Shown in pieces: positions 9,201-18,452 of a stretch of DNA of 29,117 nucleotides (positions are counted from its first letter, which is position 1; every line of letters begins with the position of its first letter). The notes under the pieces were generated by a model. The model saw nothing but the letters and a program-made list of their open reading frames with translations. It searched no databases and was not told where the DNA came from. The DNA lies in NCBI GenBank assembly GCA_001579985.1, contig LRSR01003488.1, positions 1 through 29,117 on the forward strand, read 5' to 3'. A program made the translations under genes and the position numbers. This stretch comes from Hypsibius dujardini (taxonomy: Eukaryota; Tardigrada; Eutardigrada; Parachela; Hypsibiidae).

Positions 9201-12200
9201 ACGCTCGTTGCCGCCGTTAGGATACCCTTTCGTGCATCCCACTCCAGCAGTTTCGCTTGCACATTTTCACGCTCTCCGGTTTCCGGCGCTGACTTGGTCA
9301 GGATGCAGTGCCGCAGCTCAGACCGCGTCTGCTCGCCCGGTATCCAAGTGTAGATCTCTTCCAGGAGATGCTCATTCAGGCTGTCGATAGTCGGTGCGAT
9401 CGGGAGGATGTGGTCCATTTTAGGAAAGTTAAAACCCATCGCCCGTAATCTGAAAGTATTGTCACAAGTTCCAGACATGTCTTTCCCACATGAAAACTGG
9501 AGAACAGAAACCACCGTTGCGGTAATTGCCCAAGCGGGGGGGGGAGGGGCTTACCGGTCGGCCTCAGCAAGACCGACAAAGTCAGGCATCAAATCCAGTG
9601 AGAAGAGTAGGCGCATTGAATGGCGAATGTATTTCAAAGCGTTTTGACCACCGGGAGATAGAGTTCCTGTGGTTGAAAGATCCACTGGAATATAACAAAA
9701 TATTTTAATGAATGACTGATAAGCTCAACCACAATGTCGTCGGGTATACACACAAGCAGTCCGGTACAACTTCACGAGGCTTTGAATGCATTCCCATAGC
9801 GAAGACGAAAATATCCGAACATTGTCACTGTTTAGAAAAGCCTAAAACAAGAAAACGCGTAAGAGTTCGAGATTTCAATCCACAGTAGTTTGAACGCAGC
9901 ACTTTTGTCTGCTTAGACATACCTCATAGACATCACTGACTGCCTGCAATAAGTTGCCGCTCTTCCCGTCAATTTGAATTCCTCGAACAGTGCAGAATAG
10001 GCTCTTCCAACCAGATCTGAAAGAGAGTCGCCATGAAACCAAGTCACCGGAAGAACAGCCGGTTGTCTGTTACCGTACCGGATGTCTGACTTGGAAGTCT
10101 CCACAAGATTACACAGTGAGTACACGATGAGTTCCTGCAGTTCCACCGAACAGACTTGCGAACAGATTAAGCTTTCGAACGGTTTCAGCTGCAGCTCGTT
10201 GAAGTGAAAATGCGGATTTTCCGACAATGTCGACGTCAGGGTGGAGACCATGGCGTGGATGTAGACAACGGCTTTCTCGGAGACGACTGGTGTGCGACTT
10301 GCTGCTGCCTTTAGACGCCAGCGAGAACGGATTTATAATCTTTATGATTGATTTACCGCGAACGGGGAATCTCTTTTAACTTTACCTGGTAGAGAAATGG
10401 AATGGCGGAAGCCCAGATAATCATCACGTGCAGCAGAGGTCGACCACACTTAGCCGACAGAATCACCAGATTCGTCAGACGTTCCATCATCATCACCCTC
10501 TCACTAGTCACCCTTAGACTCGCATCTCCCAAGGTGCGAATAAAGTTGCAAAGGTTCGAAAGGTTTAGCTTTTTCGTAGCGTCTACGAAGCAGCTATACA
10601 GAATAATCCCCGAAAAACAAGGTATTAGCATGTACTTCGTAATTAGGTGGTACATCTCTATTATTTGGCGTACCAGTCCAGAGCATTCAGCAGCGCACCC
10701 AACGCCATATACGAATGGTCAGCATCTAGTGATTCGCTGGCTTTGGTATGGGCGTTCCCCATAAATTTGGTGGTGATATCTGCTACTGTTGAACTGCGAG
10801 AGAAGGACGTAACATAAGCACCAAGGTGACATAAGAATGACACATTTAAGACATACAAATATGGTAGCATACTGAAGGCAGGCAGGCAGGCAGGCAAACA
10901 GGCAGACAGGCAGGCAGACAGGCAGGAAATAGACAAACATACAGACAGACAGACAGACAAACAGACAGATAAATTGACAGACCGATAGACACCAACACGC
11001 AGGCACACAGAGAGACAGAGAGACAGACACACAGACAAACCAAGCGAACACTCGATCCACCATCCACCGTTACCTGCAATCCTGGAGCTCTCGTTTAGTC
11101 AAGCTGGAAGTCTTTGCATTGATCAGAAATTTCGTTTCCAACCGGTGCAGATAAAGGTAACACGTAAAAAAAGCCTTCCAGCAATCCGGATTCCTGCTGC
11201 CCATGTCGAGGCTTCGCCGAAGGACCACATCGATACTGAGTACATTCCACGGATGAAGCCGCAGCAGGGATTTATCCTGACCGTGGGACTGTAACGCCGG
11301 TTGGGGATAGAGACTGGAGCAGCAGACCCTGGCTAGCAGAGCATAAGCCTCACTACATAATTCATATAGTCCTGGAAAAAGATATCCGCTGAAATCATGC
11401 AAACTCTAAATTACGAAATGAACTACAGATCGCGCCGTACGTAGTCGAGCACACAGGTCAGCGTAGCGCTGCAAGCCACCGAGGGCGGAGCACATCAGCT
11501 GGAGCACCTCTTCCGTCAGGTCTTTTTTCAGCGTGAGGAGCTTCTTCCGTGAGAACAGGTCAAGGAAGACCGACTGAAGGCTGTACTGAAGACCGACCCA
11601 GCAGCGTCCGACTAGGTAGCGGGCAAGTTTTCCTCCTGCAACCAGTACATTTCAATTCAGTGTCAGTCGAATAGATACGTTATTTGGTAGAAATATTAAG
11701 GGCCACGCAAGTACCGGCTTGCTGGACTGGTTCCGATTTCCGACGTGCAAGCCCCTCAAGCCTCTCGCAGTCACTGAGATATGGGTGCTCTCTGCCGGCC
11801 CCATCGATGTCTACCAGACAGCAACCGAAAGGTAAATTTAATTTAGGAAATTATGGAATAAATTTAATTTGGCTCATCTGCATGCATTACAGTTTGAGGT
11901 ATTACTGGCCTTAATCCCGCCGTACCTCGTATGACCTGGACGAAGGGGCTGGTTTCTCCCGTCGCGACGGAATCCACCTCGGAGAGGAGGTCCTTCTCCA
12001 CGACAACGCGATAGACTTGCCGAATCCAGCCGCTCGACATGTACACCAACAGACCGCAGCCTAATACTCCGCTAACAAACTCCTTTTCAGACATCGGAAT
12101 AAGATCGGGTCGATGCGAACGACGAGTAAAGTAGCGCATATCTCGGGCTCGTACGGTGAATCGCAGCAGCTGGTAGGCCGCGACATAAACCCCGTCGGCA

Positions 12201-13137
12201 TTCAGATAGGGGATTCCGTTGAAAATATTTTTTTCGTCTACAAGCAAGTTCAAGAATAGCTTTGTACACACTCGGGGTCATTCTTGCCTAACTGTTATTG
12301 TTTGTTAAAACTGCTGCCCCTGCCTCAAGTATCTGTCTATATTTCTTTGTACGAGTGCCTGACTGTATTATCTGTTTATTTGTCTGTATATCTGTCTGTC
12401 TTCCTGTCTTCCTGTCTTCCTGCCTACCTGCCTGTCTGCCTGTCTGCCTGCCTGCCTGCCTGTCTGTTGGTCTGTCGGTCTATTTGTCTATCTGCTTGTC
12501 TGGCTGTCTGTCTGTTTGTCTATCTGTCTGACAGTCTGCCCACTTCTCTCAAGACGAACCTTCACAAAATTCGGAGGCGAACTGCTGCATTGCTTCGTCA
12601 ACTTCAATGGTGCTTATCTTGTGCAGCAGCTGAGGTATTGCATCCACCAACTTGGCGATGAATCGATTTGCACTGTCCTGCTCGTCCAGTTCGGTTCGCT
12701 TAGTACACAGTACATCACCAGCAGCCGTGAAATCAAAGACCGGCTTTGCGTCAGGGCCTGGCGTTTCCAACTGCTCTCCGTCTATGAGAAGCTCCACACC
12801 TGCCGCCGAGGTCGGAGTCTCCACTGTTTCAGCATCAAGTGAATCCTCCCGCGGTAGTACCACGGGAACAGTGAGGTCGCCCAAGTCAATCGATTCCTGC
12901 GGTCGCTTCTTGACCATCAAAATATCAACATTTCGCTCGATATCATCCAAGCTAATAGGCGTTGTGTCCGCTAGTTGAATGAAGACTTTATTCAAAGTGG
13001 CAACTTGGTCGTCTTTCAAGCTGAGGCCTTCAGCTACGTGCTCCAGGGAAGACAGGTAAGCTAGTGCGAGCTTCGTACACACGGTTTCCACTTCATGATG
13101 CTTTATGCGTGCGAGCTTCGCAAGTGTTTCAAATATA
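6299..13137 (-). CDS. ARFGEF3/BIG3-like protein, 18 exons, 5' end missing
   Basis: Exons in transcript order: 13137-12560, 12270-11926, 11635-11441, 11371-11074, 10793-10674, 10593-10386, 10308-10079, 10016-9923, 9841-9754, 9684-9555, 9449-9097, 8790-8635, 8568-8454, 8367-8139, 8037-7895, 7576-7485, 7385-6637 and 6505-6299. All phases agree, giving about 1442 residues to a stop at 6299-6301. Order and motifs follow vertebrate ARFGEF3 (BIG3): EVDEAMQQFASEFC, NADGVYVAA, LDMGSRNPDCW, YMALGALLNAL, GRPLLHVM, NPHFHFNE, and SGLKFLIKRV with NLYR. The family is a large helical relative of the BIG ARF exchange factors, linked to trafficking and secretory granule control. The first exon begins mid-codon at an acceptor, and about the first third of the family length is absent; to the right lies the Polinton. 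Exon 9's donor (9753) is the least certain junction. Confidence 0.85.
7637..7879. mobile_element. 243-bp inverted-repeat MITE with TAATT target duplication
   Basis: It lies in the ARFGEF3-like intron between exons 8037-7895 and 7576-7485. The arms of roughly 95-100 bp begin ACAGTATGAGGC at 7637 and end with the complement at 7879. They contain matching blocks for ctctatttcggctcac, ttggtcgataaatcgg and atcaaacaatcaagc. The flanks carry a 5-bp direct duplication, TAATT, at 7632-7636 and 7880-7884. There is no ORF, so it is non-autonomous. The high arm similarity suggests recent insertion. The superfamily is not determined. Confidence 0.85.
8819..9053. repeat. Degenerate (CTGT)n array in ARFGEF3-like intron
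   Basis: About 235 bp of CTGT units with TTGT, CTGC, CCGT and CTAT variants on the plus strand (ACAG in the transcript), filling most of the intron at 8791-9096. Confidence 0.9.
10876..11042. repeat. Degenerate CAGG/CAGA array in ARFGEF3-like intron
   Basis: CAGG, CAGA and CAAA units on the plus strand, so the transcript carries CTGT/CCTG units. It sits in the intron at 10794-11073, in the opposite orientation to the array at 8819-9053 in the same gene. Confidence 0.9.
12328..12540. repeat. Degenerate CTGT/CTGC array in ARFGEF3-like intron
   Basis: CTGT, CTGC, CTTC and CTAT units on the plus strand within the intron at 12271-12559, reaching to within about 20 bases of the splice donor. Confidence 0.9.
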
Positions 13138-13210
13138 CTAGATTCCAAGCATACAATTCAATGAAATTTAGAAATATTGCAGAAGGTTATTGGGTTAGAA
13201 TACAGAAAAA

Positions 13211-13246
13211 AAGACAGGCAGACAGACAGACAGACAGACAGACAGA
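13211..13246. repeat. (CAGA)n run at the candidate Polinton insertion site
   Basis: About nine CAGA/CAGG units in the intron upstream of the first ARFGEF3-like exon found here. The sequence immediately after it changes character to AT-rich DNA beginning AGTAGTGG. Confidence 0.85.
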
Positions 13247-13937
13247 AGTAGTGGTAATACGAGAGTTCTGGCACAATTTCTGGCACAATTTTATTTCTAA
13301 CAAAAATAATATTTTTTATGTAATTCTTACTATTTTAAAAATTAGCTATTTTAGGGTCAAAACATATCTAAATTACTATAAACTAGCCTATTTTCATTAA
13401 CCATTTTTTAAAAATTTCTCAATAACCCCTTTTTCGCGTTTTCGCAATTTCGTCTGTGAGCTCACAGACAAAATCCGACTTTTAGACCATATAATGGAAA
13501 ACGAGAACAGACAGGTATAGGGAGTGTGTGTTGGAGAGAGTGTATGAAGTGGTGTGTGTGTGTGCGCGCGCGTATGTGTGTATGCTGTATTACACAGCCT
13601 CCGTATGCCGGAGATAACCATCTTACTATCGGTCAGAGAATGTACGAAAATATCTTCAACACTCCATCAGCGCAACCCTCTTCTACTGTGTGTCGTATAG
13701 ACAGCACCCTCATGTATTGTGTACCGCCTTGAATTGTCTATCTGCGCACGGCTCTGTGCCAGCCCCCTCATGTTAGAGATAATTATCTAACTGCCAGCCT
13801 GTCGGTGTACGAAATATCTTCAACATTCCATCGGCGCGCGAGTGTTCTCCCTTCTACTATATCTCATATAGGCAAAAACCGTGTGTGTGTGTCTGTGAAG
13901 GAAGCGGTGTGTCTTGAACCGGTTTAGGTACAGTGCA

Positions 13938-13972
<35 letters not shown>

Positions 13973-14212
13973 CTTCCTTTACTGTATACCATCAGGTAGA
14001 AGTAATGAGCATTGTGAGAGCTATTGTTGGTCACTTGTTTCGAAGTTTCCAACTTGCGCTCGCGAGGCAGTCGATTTCGCCATTATAGCGAAACAGTCAT
14101 TGTGGTTCCTTCATCGTTTCGCTGCAATAACCATTACTGCTTGATTATCCCCTCAACGATCCTAGTTTTGGAGTGTTTTTTTCTTCTTACGGATTTTAAA
14201 AAATTCGACAAA
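13247..14212. repeat. Candidate left terminal region of the Polinton, no gene, microsatellite-rich
   Basis: No supported ORF. It contains a TG/CG run at 13551-13582, a (CT)n run near 13939-13968, and a diverged direct repeat: 13616-13700 and 13780-13872 share gtacgaa, atatcttcaaca, tccatc and tctacta blocks. It is likely the terminal inverted repeat or subterminal region and the promoter of the gene at 14213. Its partner would have to be found at the right end outside the window. Confidence 0.45.
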
Positions 14213-14894
14213 ATGTCAAGAGCATCGATTACAAGAGAGGGCACCCCAGCAAAATTCATCATGACAATAGAACAGGTAAATTAAAAGTTTTGATTAGTTT
14301 ATAAAAATGTGCTCGGTTGTGTTATTCTGTGTGTAAACAGAATAAGTAATTTTATTGTATTTTTTCAGGAGAACGAGACGATTTTGCTTATTCAACTTGT
14401 TCTTCGAGGGCCTCTGAGAGGCAGTGGAACAAAACTAAAAATTGAGGAGGCAGTTGTGAATATGTTTCCATCCTTCCCCACCGATGATTTAAAGATTAGG
14501 ATTGATAAAACTCTGAAAAACAGCGAGTGGAAAAACAACGAGGAAAACAACGAGGGGAAAAAATTCCGACGAGTAGCCGGCAACCCGAATACGTGGGAAG
14601 AATGGAATTCCCAGCCAGCGCCCAACCCAGGTAATTTGAGAGTTTAATATACTTAACACCCCCCAAGAACAAGCTCTATTTTAACTCCCACCCACCAATT
14701 CGCTAGACCACGGAGCTCCTGCGGACGATCAAGAAGCTCAAGCAGATAATCAAGGAGCTCCCGCGGACATTCAAGGAGCTCCCGCGGACATTCAAGGACT
14801 TCATGCAGTCATTCAAAGACTGTGTCAGGAGACCCGACAACTGCGCGAGGAGATTGCGAGGGGAGGGATGGGGAACCTTGTGATTAGGAACTAG
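14213..14894 (+). CDS. Spliced Polinton left-end gene of unknown function
   Basis: Three exons, 14213-14275, 14369-14630 and 14707-14894, join in frame across GT-AG introns of 93 and 76 bp to 170 residues. ATG 14213 has an A-rich context (ACAAAATG). The first two exons give a mixed charged/hydrophobic domain (LVLRGPLRGSGTKLKIEEAV, later TWEEWNS). Exon 3 encodes a GAPAD-D/I-Q motif repeated three times, the first copy variant, followed by a charged helix (ETRQLREEIARGG). This suggests a linker plus a short coiled coil for oligomerisation. An AATAAA signal sits at 14978-14983. I do not recognise the family. The in-frame repeat in exon 3 supports the splice model. It could belong to the Polinton or be host DNA at its edge. 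Confidence 0.6.
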
Positions 14895-14996
14895 CCCTGC
14901 TGAACCAGGGTAGTTGTGTCAAACGTGGCTAATTTTCCTTGTTACGCATTTCGATCTGTGGTTGGGGTATTACGTAAAATAAAGAGAAATTCCAAC

Positions 14997-15079
14997 ATGT
15001 GCGTGTGTTTGCGTGTGTGTGGCTGTGGCCGTGTGTGTGTGTGGCTGTGGCCGTGTGTGTGTGTGGCTCTGTGTGTGTA
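14997..15079. repeat. GT-rich repeat (GTGTGTGGCTGTGGCC units)
   Basis: Two near-identical units of gtgtgtgtgtggctgtggcc plus partial copies, between the poly(A) signal of the upstream gene and the next gene. It is open in several frames, but the resulting Val/Cys-rich peptide looks like repeat translation, not protein. Confidence 0.8.
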
Positions 15080-15162
15080 CGGGCTATACCTCGCTGTTCA
15101 TCTGGTGGAGTGGCTACTGTTACCACTCCACTCACGAAAACGAACGTGGCTGACACTGCAGT

Positions 15163-16010
15163 ATTAGCCACTTCAAACCAACCATGTGAATTATGCAGCG
15201 AGTTAAAAAAGAAGTCGTCACTTCCAGTCAACCTGCACACATTGTCATCTTCACGTTGCACATGTAGTGCTACCAAACTTTTAAAAATCTATAACAGTGC
15301 TACGAGACTTTTGGGTTTTATTCAACTGGAGAAGCAGCGAGGGTTCTCTAAGGCAATGGAACCACCACTCGGTATGTTCAACCTTATTCTACATACCGAG
15401 TGAAATACTCACAAACACTTTTTGTAGAGGAAATGGATGTGGTCAATCCGGAGTTCCTACTTCAGCTTAATAACTCGGTTCAAGCCATTCTGAAAGAGTC
15501 AGTCACTCAATCAGTCATTTTTAATGAAAATTATGTTAACTCATATCTCGTTATAGTCAAGTGGCTCAACTTGACACCATGATTGCCTCTTTGACAATAA
15601 ATCAAGCAATCCATCAAGAGGAGGTTGTCAAGTTGACTCCTCTGCAGTCTCCTCTTATTCCAAAAAAGAAGAAGCGAATAACTCCTACTCAGCGTAAAAA
15701 TGGTGGCTGGTTGAAGCGCGTACTGGAAATGCTGGCGGCTAAGAAGGATTCGGAAAAGATTCAACTATTTGATGTAATTAAAAAAACAATTAATAAGCGC
15801 AAAAATACTTTAAGTGATCAAGCTTTAGTGGAGCTAAAAAATAATAACCGCTATTATTCCAATTATCCTCACAAATTATATGTATTGTTAAAACAGAATG
15901 GCTGTATTTTTAGCAAAATTGATACTACCATTTCTAATAAGAACTTGCGTTCGGAACATTTATATGTCACTTTTTTACAAGCGGGTGCTGGAGTGAAACT
16001 GAATAAATGA
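15163..16010 (+). CDS. Spliced basic protein of unknown function with CxxC/CxC cluster (5' end unresolved)
   Basis: Exons of about 15163-15378, 15428-15497 and 15557-16010 join in frame over introns 15379-15427 and 15498-15556 (donor GTCAGT). The N-terminal part has a possible zinc-binding cluster (CELC, then CTC about 25 residues on). The middle is a heptad-like helix (QLNNSVQAIL, then QLDTMIASLT after the last intron). The C-terminal domain is Lys-rich and begins around a PKKKKR nuclear-localisation-like motif, ending at TGA 16008-16010. No in-frame ATG precedes 15356, so either the first exon lies upstream or translation starts at that internal ATG; a possible acceptor is the tgcag ending at 15162. 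I recognise no family. The C-terminal exon is AT-rich like the Polinton. Confidence 0.5.
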
Positions 16011-16157
16011 CCACTGCTGAATCGTTCGCTCTTTCCCTCACTTCCTCACCTACTTCCGCTCGCTTACATTCACTAACATTTGCTCGATAACTTAATTAGC
16101 ATGAGGGGCCATACAGGGAAAAGCCCGCGAGAGGGCGCTGCATGCACCCTCTTCTAC
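16011..16157. other. Short spacer between convergent genes
   Basis: This holds the 3' ends of the gene stopping at 16010 and the ATPase stopping at 16158. It is pyrimidine-rich near 16028-16060; nothing else is seen. Confidence 0.4.
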
Positions 16158-17133
16158 CTAAACCTTCAAACTAAAAAACTGCCAATATTTATCGGGTATA
16201 CACTTCTGAATCTCTTCGTTGTGTGTTTTTGTCCGTCTACTCGTACTCAGTTTCTTGATTAACTCGGTCTCACACTCTGGCATAAACTTTTCCAGTATTG
16301 TTCGTCTTAAGTGATTCTTCTCCTCTATATCATATTTATTCTTAAACTCGTTAAAAGGTATCATGTCTATATTTTTCTCCTTTGTATTGCTGTTCAAGTA
16401 ATGTATGTTGTTCTCTTTGTCAACCAGATAGTTTTTACTCACGTTTAACATGACCCATGGAAAAATTGTACTCGTAGTACTCATATAAGTCAGATACAAC
16501 TTTTTAACCTCGTTTATCCCACACTTAGCTTCCACATTTTCTAGTATTTTGGGATTGCAGTCTTTCATGAAGTAGTAGTACTGACTATTCGTTTTCACAG
16601 TAACAGGAAGTTCGTTGAAGTTTTGTGTACAGAATATTAGGCTGATACCGTAGTGACGGTTTTTAGTAAATAACTGTTTAATGAACTTATTACTAGTACT
16701 CTCGGTATGGAAATCATCAACTACGACTAGGGTTTGCTTTTTTTTATCAAACGCCATTACACCTTCAACTTTAATAAAGAAATCCTCTAAAGTCTTAGGA
16801 AGAGCGCTCAGATTTATTGTAGGCAAATCATCCATTTCTTCTCGCTCTACTAATTTATTGAAAAACACTTCGTATTCAGAGTCGTTGNNNNNNNNNNNNN
16901 NNNNNNNNNNNNNNNNNNNNNNNNNNNNNNNNNNNNNNNNNNNNNNNNNNNNNNNNNNNTTCAACCCCTATTTTAATCAAATTCATTACTAGTCTTGTCT
17001 TTCCAGTTCCTGTTTTACCACAGGCTATTGTGCTGCTAGGATGAGTTATAAAATTATATTTACCTTTCAAGTTTCTAAATTGCTGTTTTTCACTGAAATT
17101 TTCCAAGCTTTCATAAGTAACAAAACTAGTCAT
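16158..17133 (-). CDS. FtsK/A32-like genome-packaging ATPase (interrupted by assembly gap)
   Basis: ATG 17133 to stop 16158. Walker A is clear at residues 39-46 (GKTGTGKT), and Walker B (TLVVVDDFHTES) lies about 35-50 residues after the gap. A FCTQNF segment downstream fits the sensor region of the Polinton/NCLDV A32 family. The product would pump the element's DNA into a preformed capsid. A run of 72 Ns at 16888-16959 removes part of the middle, and the two sides are in different frames relative to 72. Either the gap length is only nominal (it should leave remainder 2 when divided by 3) or there is a genuine frameshift inside. With the gap the length is about 320 residues, a little longer than many Polinton ATPases. 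It diverges from the secreted protein gene at 17225. Confidence 0.9.
16888..16959. other. Assembly gap (72 N)
   Basis: Seventy-two undetermined bases inside the ATPase gene between Walker A and Walker B. Confidence 1.
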
Positions 17134-17167
17134 TCTAAAGAATTCTCAAGAATTCGCTTGCATGCGC

Positions 17168-17182
17168 GTGCATATATATATA
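17168..17182. promoter_or_regulatory. TATA-like AT run in divergent promoter
   Basis: An (AT)n run sits in the 91-bp space between the divergent start codons at 17133 (ATPase, minus) and 17225 (secreted protein, plus). It lies about 35-55 bp from both starts, so it could serve either. Inferred from position only. Confidence 0.35.
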
Positions 17183-17224
17183 TCTTAAATAATTGTTTAT
17201 TTTTTTATCTTTTATATCTCAACT

Positions 17225-17641
17225 ATGTTTCTCAAATTATTTATTTTCTTTGCGGTTGTAACCTTATCATATGGTTACAGGTATTATCAAGAGCGTTCTC
17301 CTGTTATTCACTACCACAGCAAATGTTTATTTGAACAATGCAAGTGTTCCAGACACTATCACTATATCAACTGTGAAGATTTAAATGGTACACAGTTTGA
17401 TCTAACTAAACAAGACACATCGTTTCACTATCTTCATGGGTATGGGTATACTACGATAGATTTCAGATCTTCAGGTCAATTGTGTCTGCCTCCGTTTTGG
17501 AAGCTGCAGATGATTTTACCTGATCTAATTACTATACTAGTTGATGATAACGAACTATGTTGTCCACAAATGGTACATTATACATATCTAAATGTCATCT
17601 CTCCAGCCAAAACTTGTTCAGGCACAGTGGATACGCCTTAG
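17225..17641 (+). CDS. Secreted cysteine-rich protein with LRRNT-like motif
   Basis: 138 residues. The first 17 or so form a signal peptide (MFLKLFIFFAVVTLSYG). The mature part has eight cysteines. The first four follow C-x4-C-x-C-x8-C, the spacing of an LRR N-terminal cap, and a single LRR-like stretch (DLITILVDDNEL) is followed by CC and a final Cys, like a minimal C-terminal cap. No transmembrane segment follows. This is not a standard Polinton gene; it is probably an accessory or captured gene acting outside the cell or in the secretory path. It is convergent with the protease gene (28-bp gap). The LRR reading is inferred from spacing; another disulphide-rich fold is possible. Confidence 0.65.
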   Translation: MFLKLFIFFAVVTLSYGYRYYQERSPVIHYHSKCLFEQCKCSRHYHYINCEDLNGTQFDLTKQDTSFHYLHGYGYTTIDFRSSGQLCLPPFWKLQMILPDLITILVDDNELCCPQMVHYTYLNVISPAKTCSGTVDTP

Positions 17642-17669
17642 TAAAAAAAATTAAGTATATTTTTTTGTC

Positions 17670-18452
17670 TCATTTCATTTCGTTGATCAGAAATTTCGTC
17701 TGTTTCCTGATGCGTTGCCCTCTTCTCAAAGTAACTTTTTTAAATTTTTTTATGGGTGTTTCTTTAAAGCTGGTGTCAACTAATGTCTTCAGATCATCCA
17801 ATGGGATTTCCAATATATTGGTTGTCTTTTCTACTTTAACAGGCTCACTCACCACAGTTTTTTCAGTTTTCTCAGTGGGTAAAAGGAAGGAACTCATTAC
17901 TTGTAAATTACATCTTTCAATTTCGGGAAAACTACCAGCTTTATCTGCTTCAAACATTTTTGCATAGTTTTCTATGCTTAAACCAGAGTTGATGAAGCTA
18001 ATACAGTGCCAACCACATGTGGTGTCAACCCTATCTTCGTTTTGAATAGCAAAAGGCATAAATTGAACATTTTTGTAGCGTTTTAATTTCTTAATAAAAC
18101 TATCACCGAGCAACACTTGTGGTAAATCCCAAGAGTCAAATAGTTCCAAATACTTACTCTTCTTTAAACAAAACCAGTGACTACCACTCATCTCGCTTGG
18201 ATCTACATTGATTATCATAAAGTCGCCTTTTTTCTTAAGAAATTTTGGATGAGCTCTATCGTTAGCATAACATCCTTTATAGAACTGATCAAGTTTGAAA
18301 TAATCGTCGAATTCTCGGTTACTTAATGGATAAAACTGTTCATAGCCTATGACATCGTAATTTTTATACTTTTTTCTAACTTCGTTTAGTCTATCTATAA
18401 TTTTTTCATGTAGCTCTGACTTTTTTTTAAACTTAGGGCAGAACCTCCCTGG
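17670..18452 (-). CDS. Adenain-like cysteine protease, no in-frame ATG before the core
   Basis: The catalytic pattern of the adenovirus protease/Ulp1 (C5/C48) clan is present: His in GSHWF (about 18180), Asp in LFDSWD (about 18130), Gln in MPFAIQ (about 18050) and Cys in TTCGWHC (about 18010). The protease matures capsid proteins. The first ATG in frame, 18218, lies only about 13 residues before the His. Yet the frame is open 78 codons upstream to a stop at 18453-18455, and that stretch (FKLDQFYKGCYANDR and on) looks like the family's N-terminal strand region, so it belongs to the protein. The upstream end overlaps the capsid ORF in the -1 frame at an A-rich slippery run (18421-18431). I infer expression by frameshift; a non-AUG start or splicing is possible. 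The C-terminal tail of about 70 residues is basic. Confidence 0.85.
   Translation of the reverse strand, partial: PGRFCPKFKKKSELHEKIIDRLNEVRKKYKNYDVIGYEQFYPLSNREFDDYFKLDQFYKGCYANDRAHPKFLKKKGDFMIINVDPSEMSGSHWFCLKKSKYLELFDSWDLPQVLLGDSFIKKLKRYKNVQFMPFAIQNEDRVDTTCGWHCISFINSGLSIENYAKMFEADKAGSFPEIERCNLQVMSSFLLPTEKTEKTVVSEPVKVEKTTNILEIPLDDLKTLVDTSFKETPIKKFKKVTLRRGQRIRKQTKFLINEMK

Noticed and set aside
13201-13246. CRISPR-like or integron-like array
   Set aside because: The CAGA and other short repeats have no unique spacers and the genome is eukaryotic.
13939-13968. (CT)n run as a branch-point/acceptor tract of an ARFGEF3 exon
   Set aside because: No ARFGEF3-like coding sequence follows on either strand.
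14999-15160. Val/Cys-rich N-terminal extension of the second left-end gene
   Set aside because: It encodes only the GT microsatellite and has no ATG, so it is more likely an intron or UTR than protein.
15498-15556. Reading through without an intron at 15498-15556
   Set aside because: Reading straight through leads to a stop at about 15580 and leaves the AT-rich downstream ORF without a clear start, while splicing gives a continuous helix.
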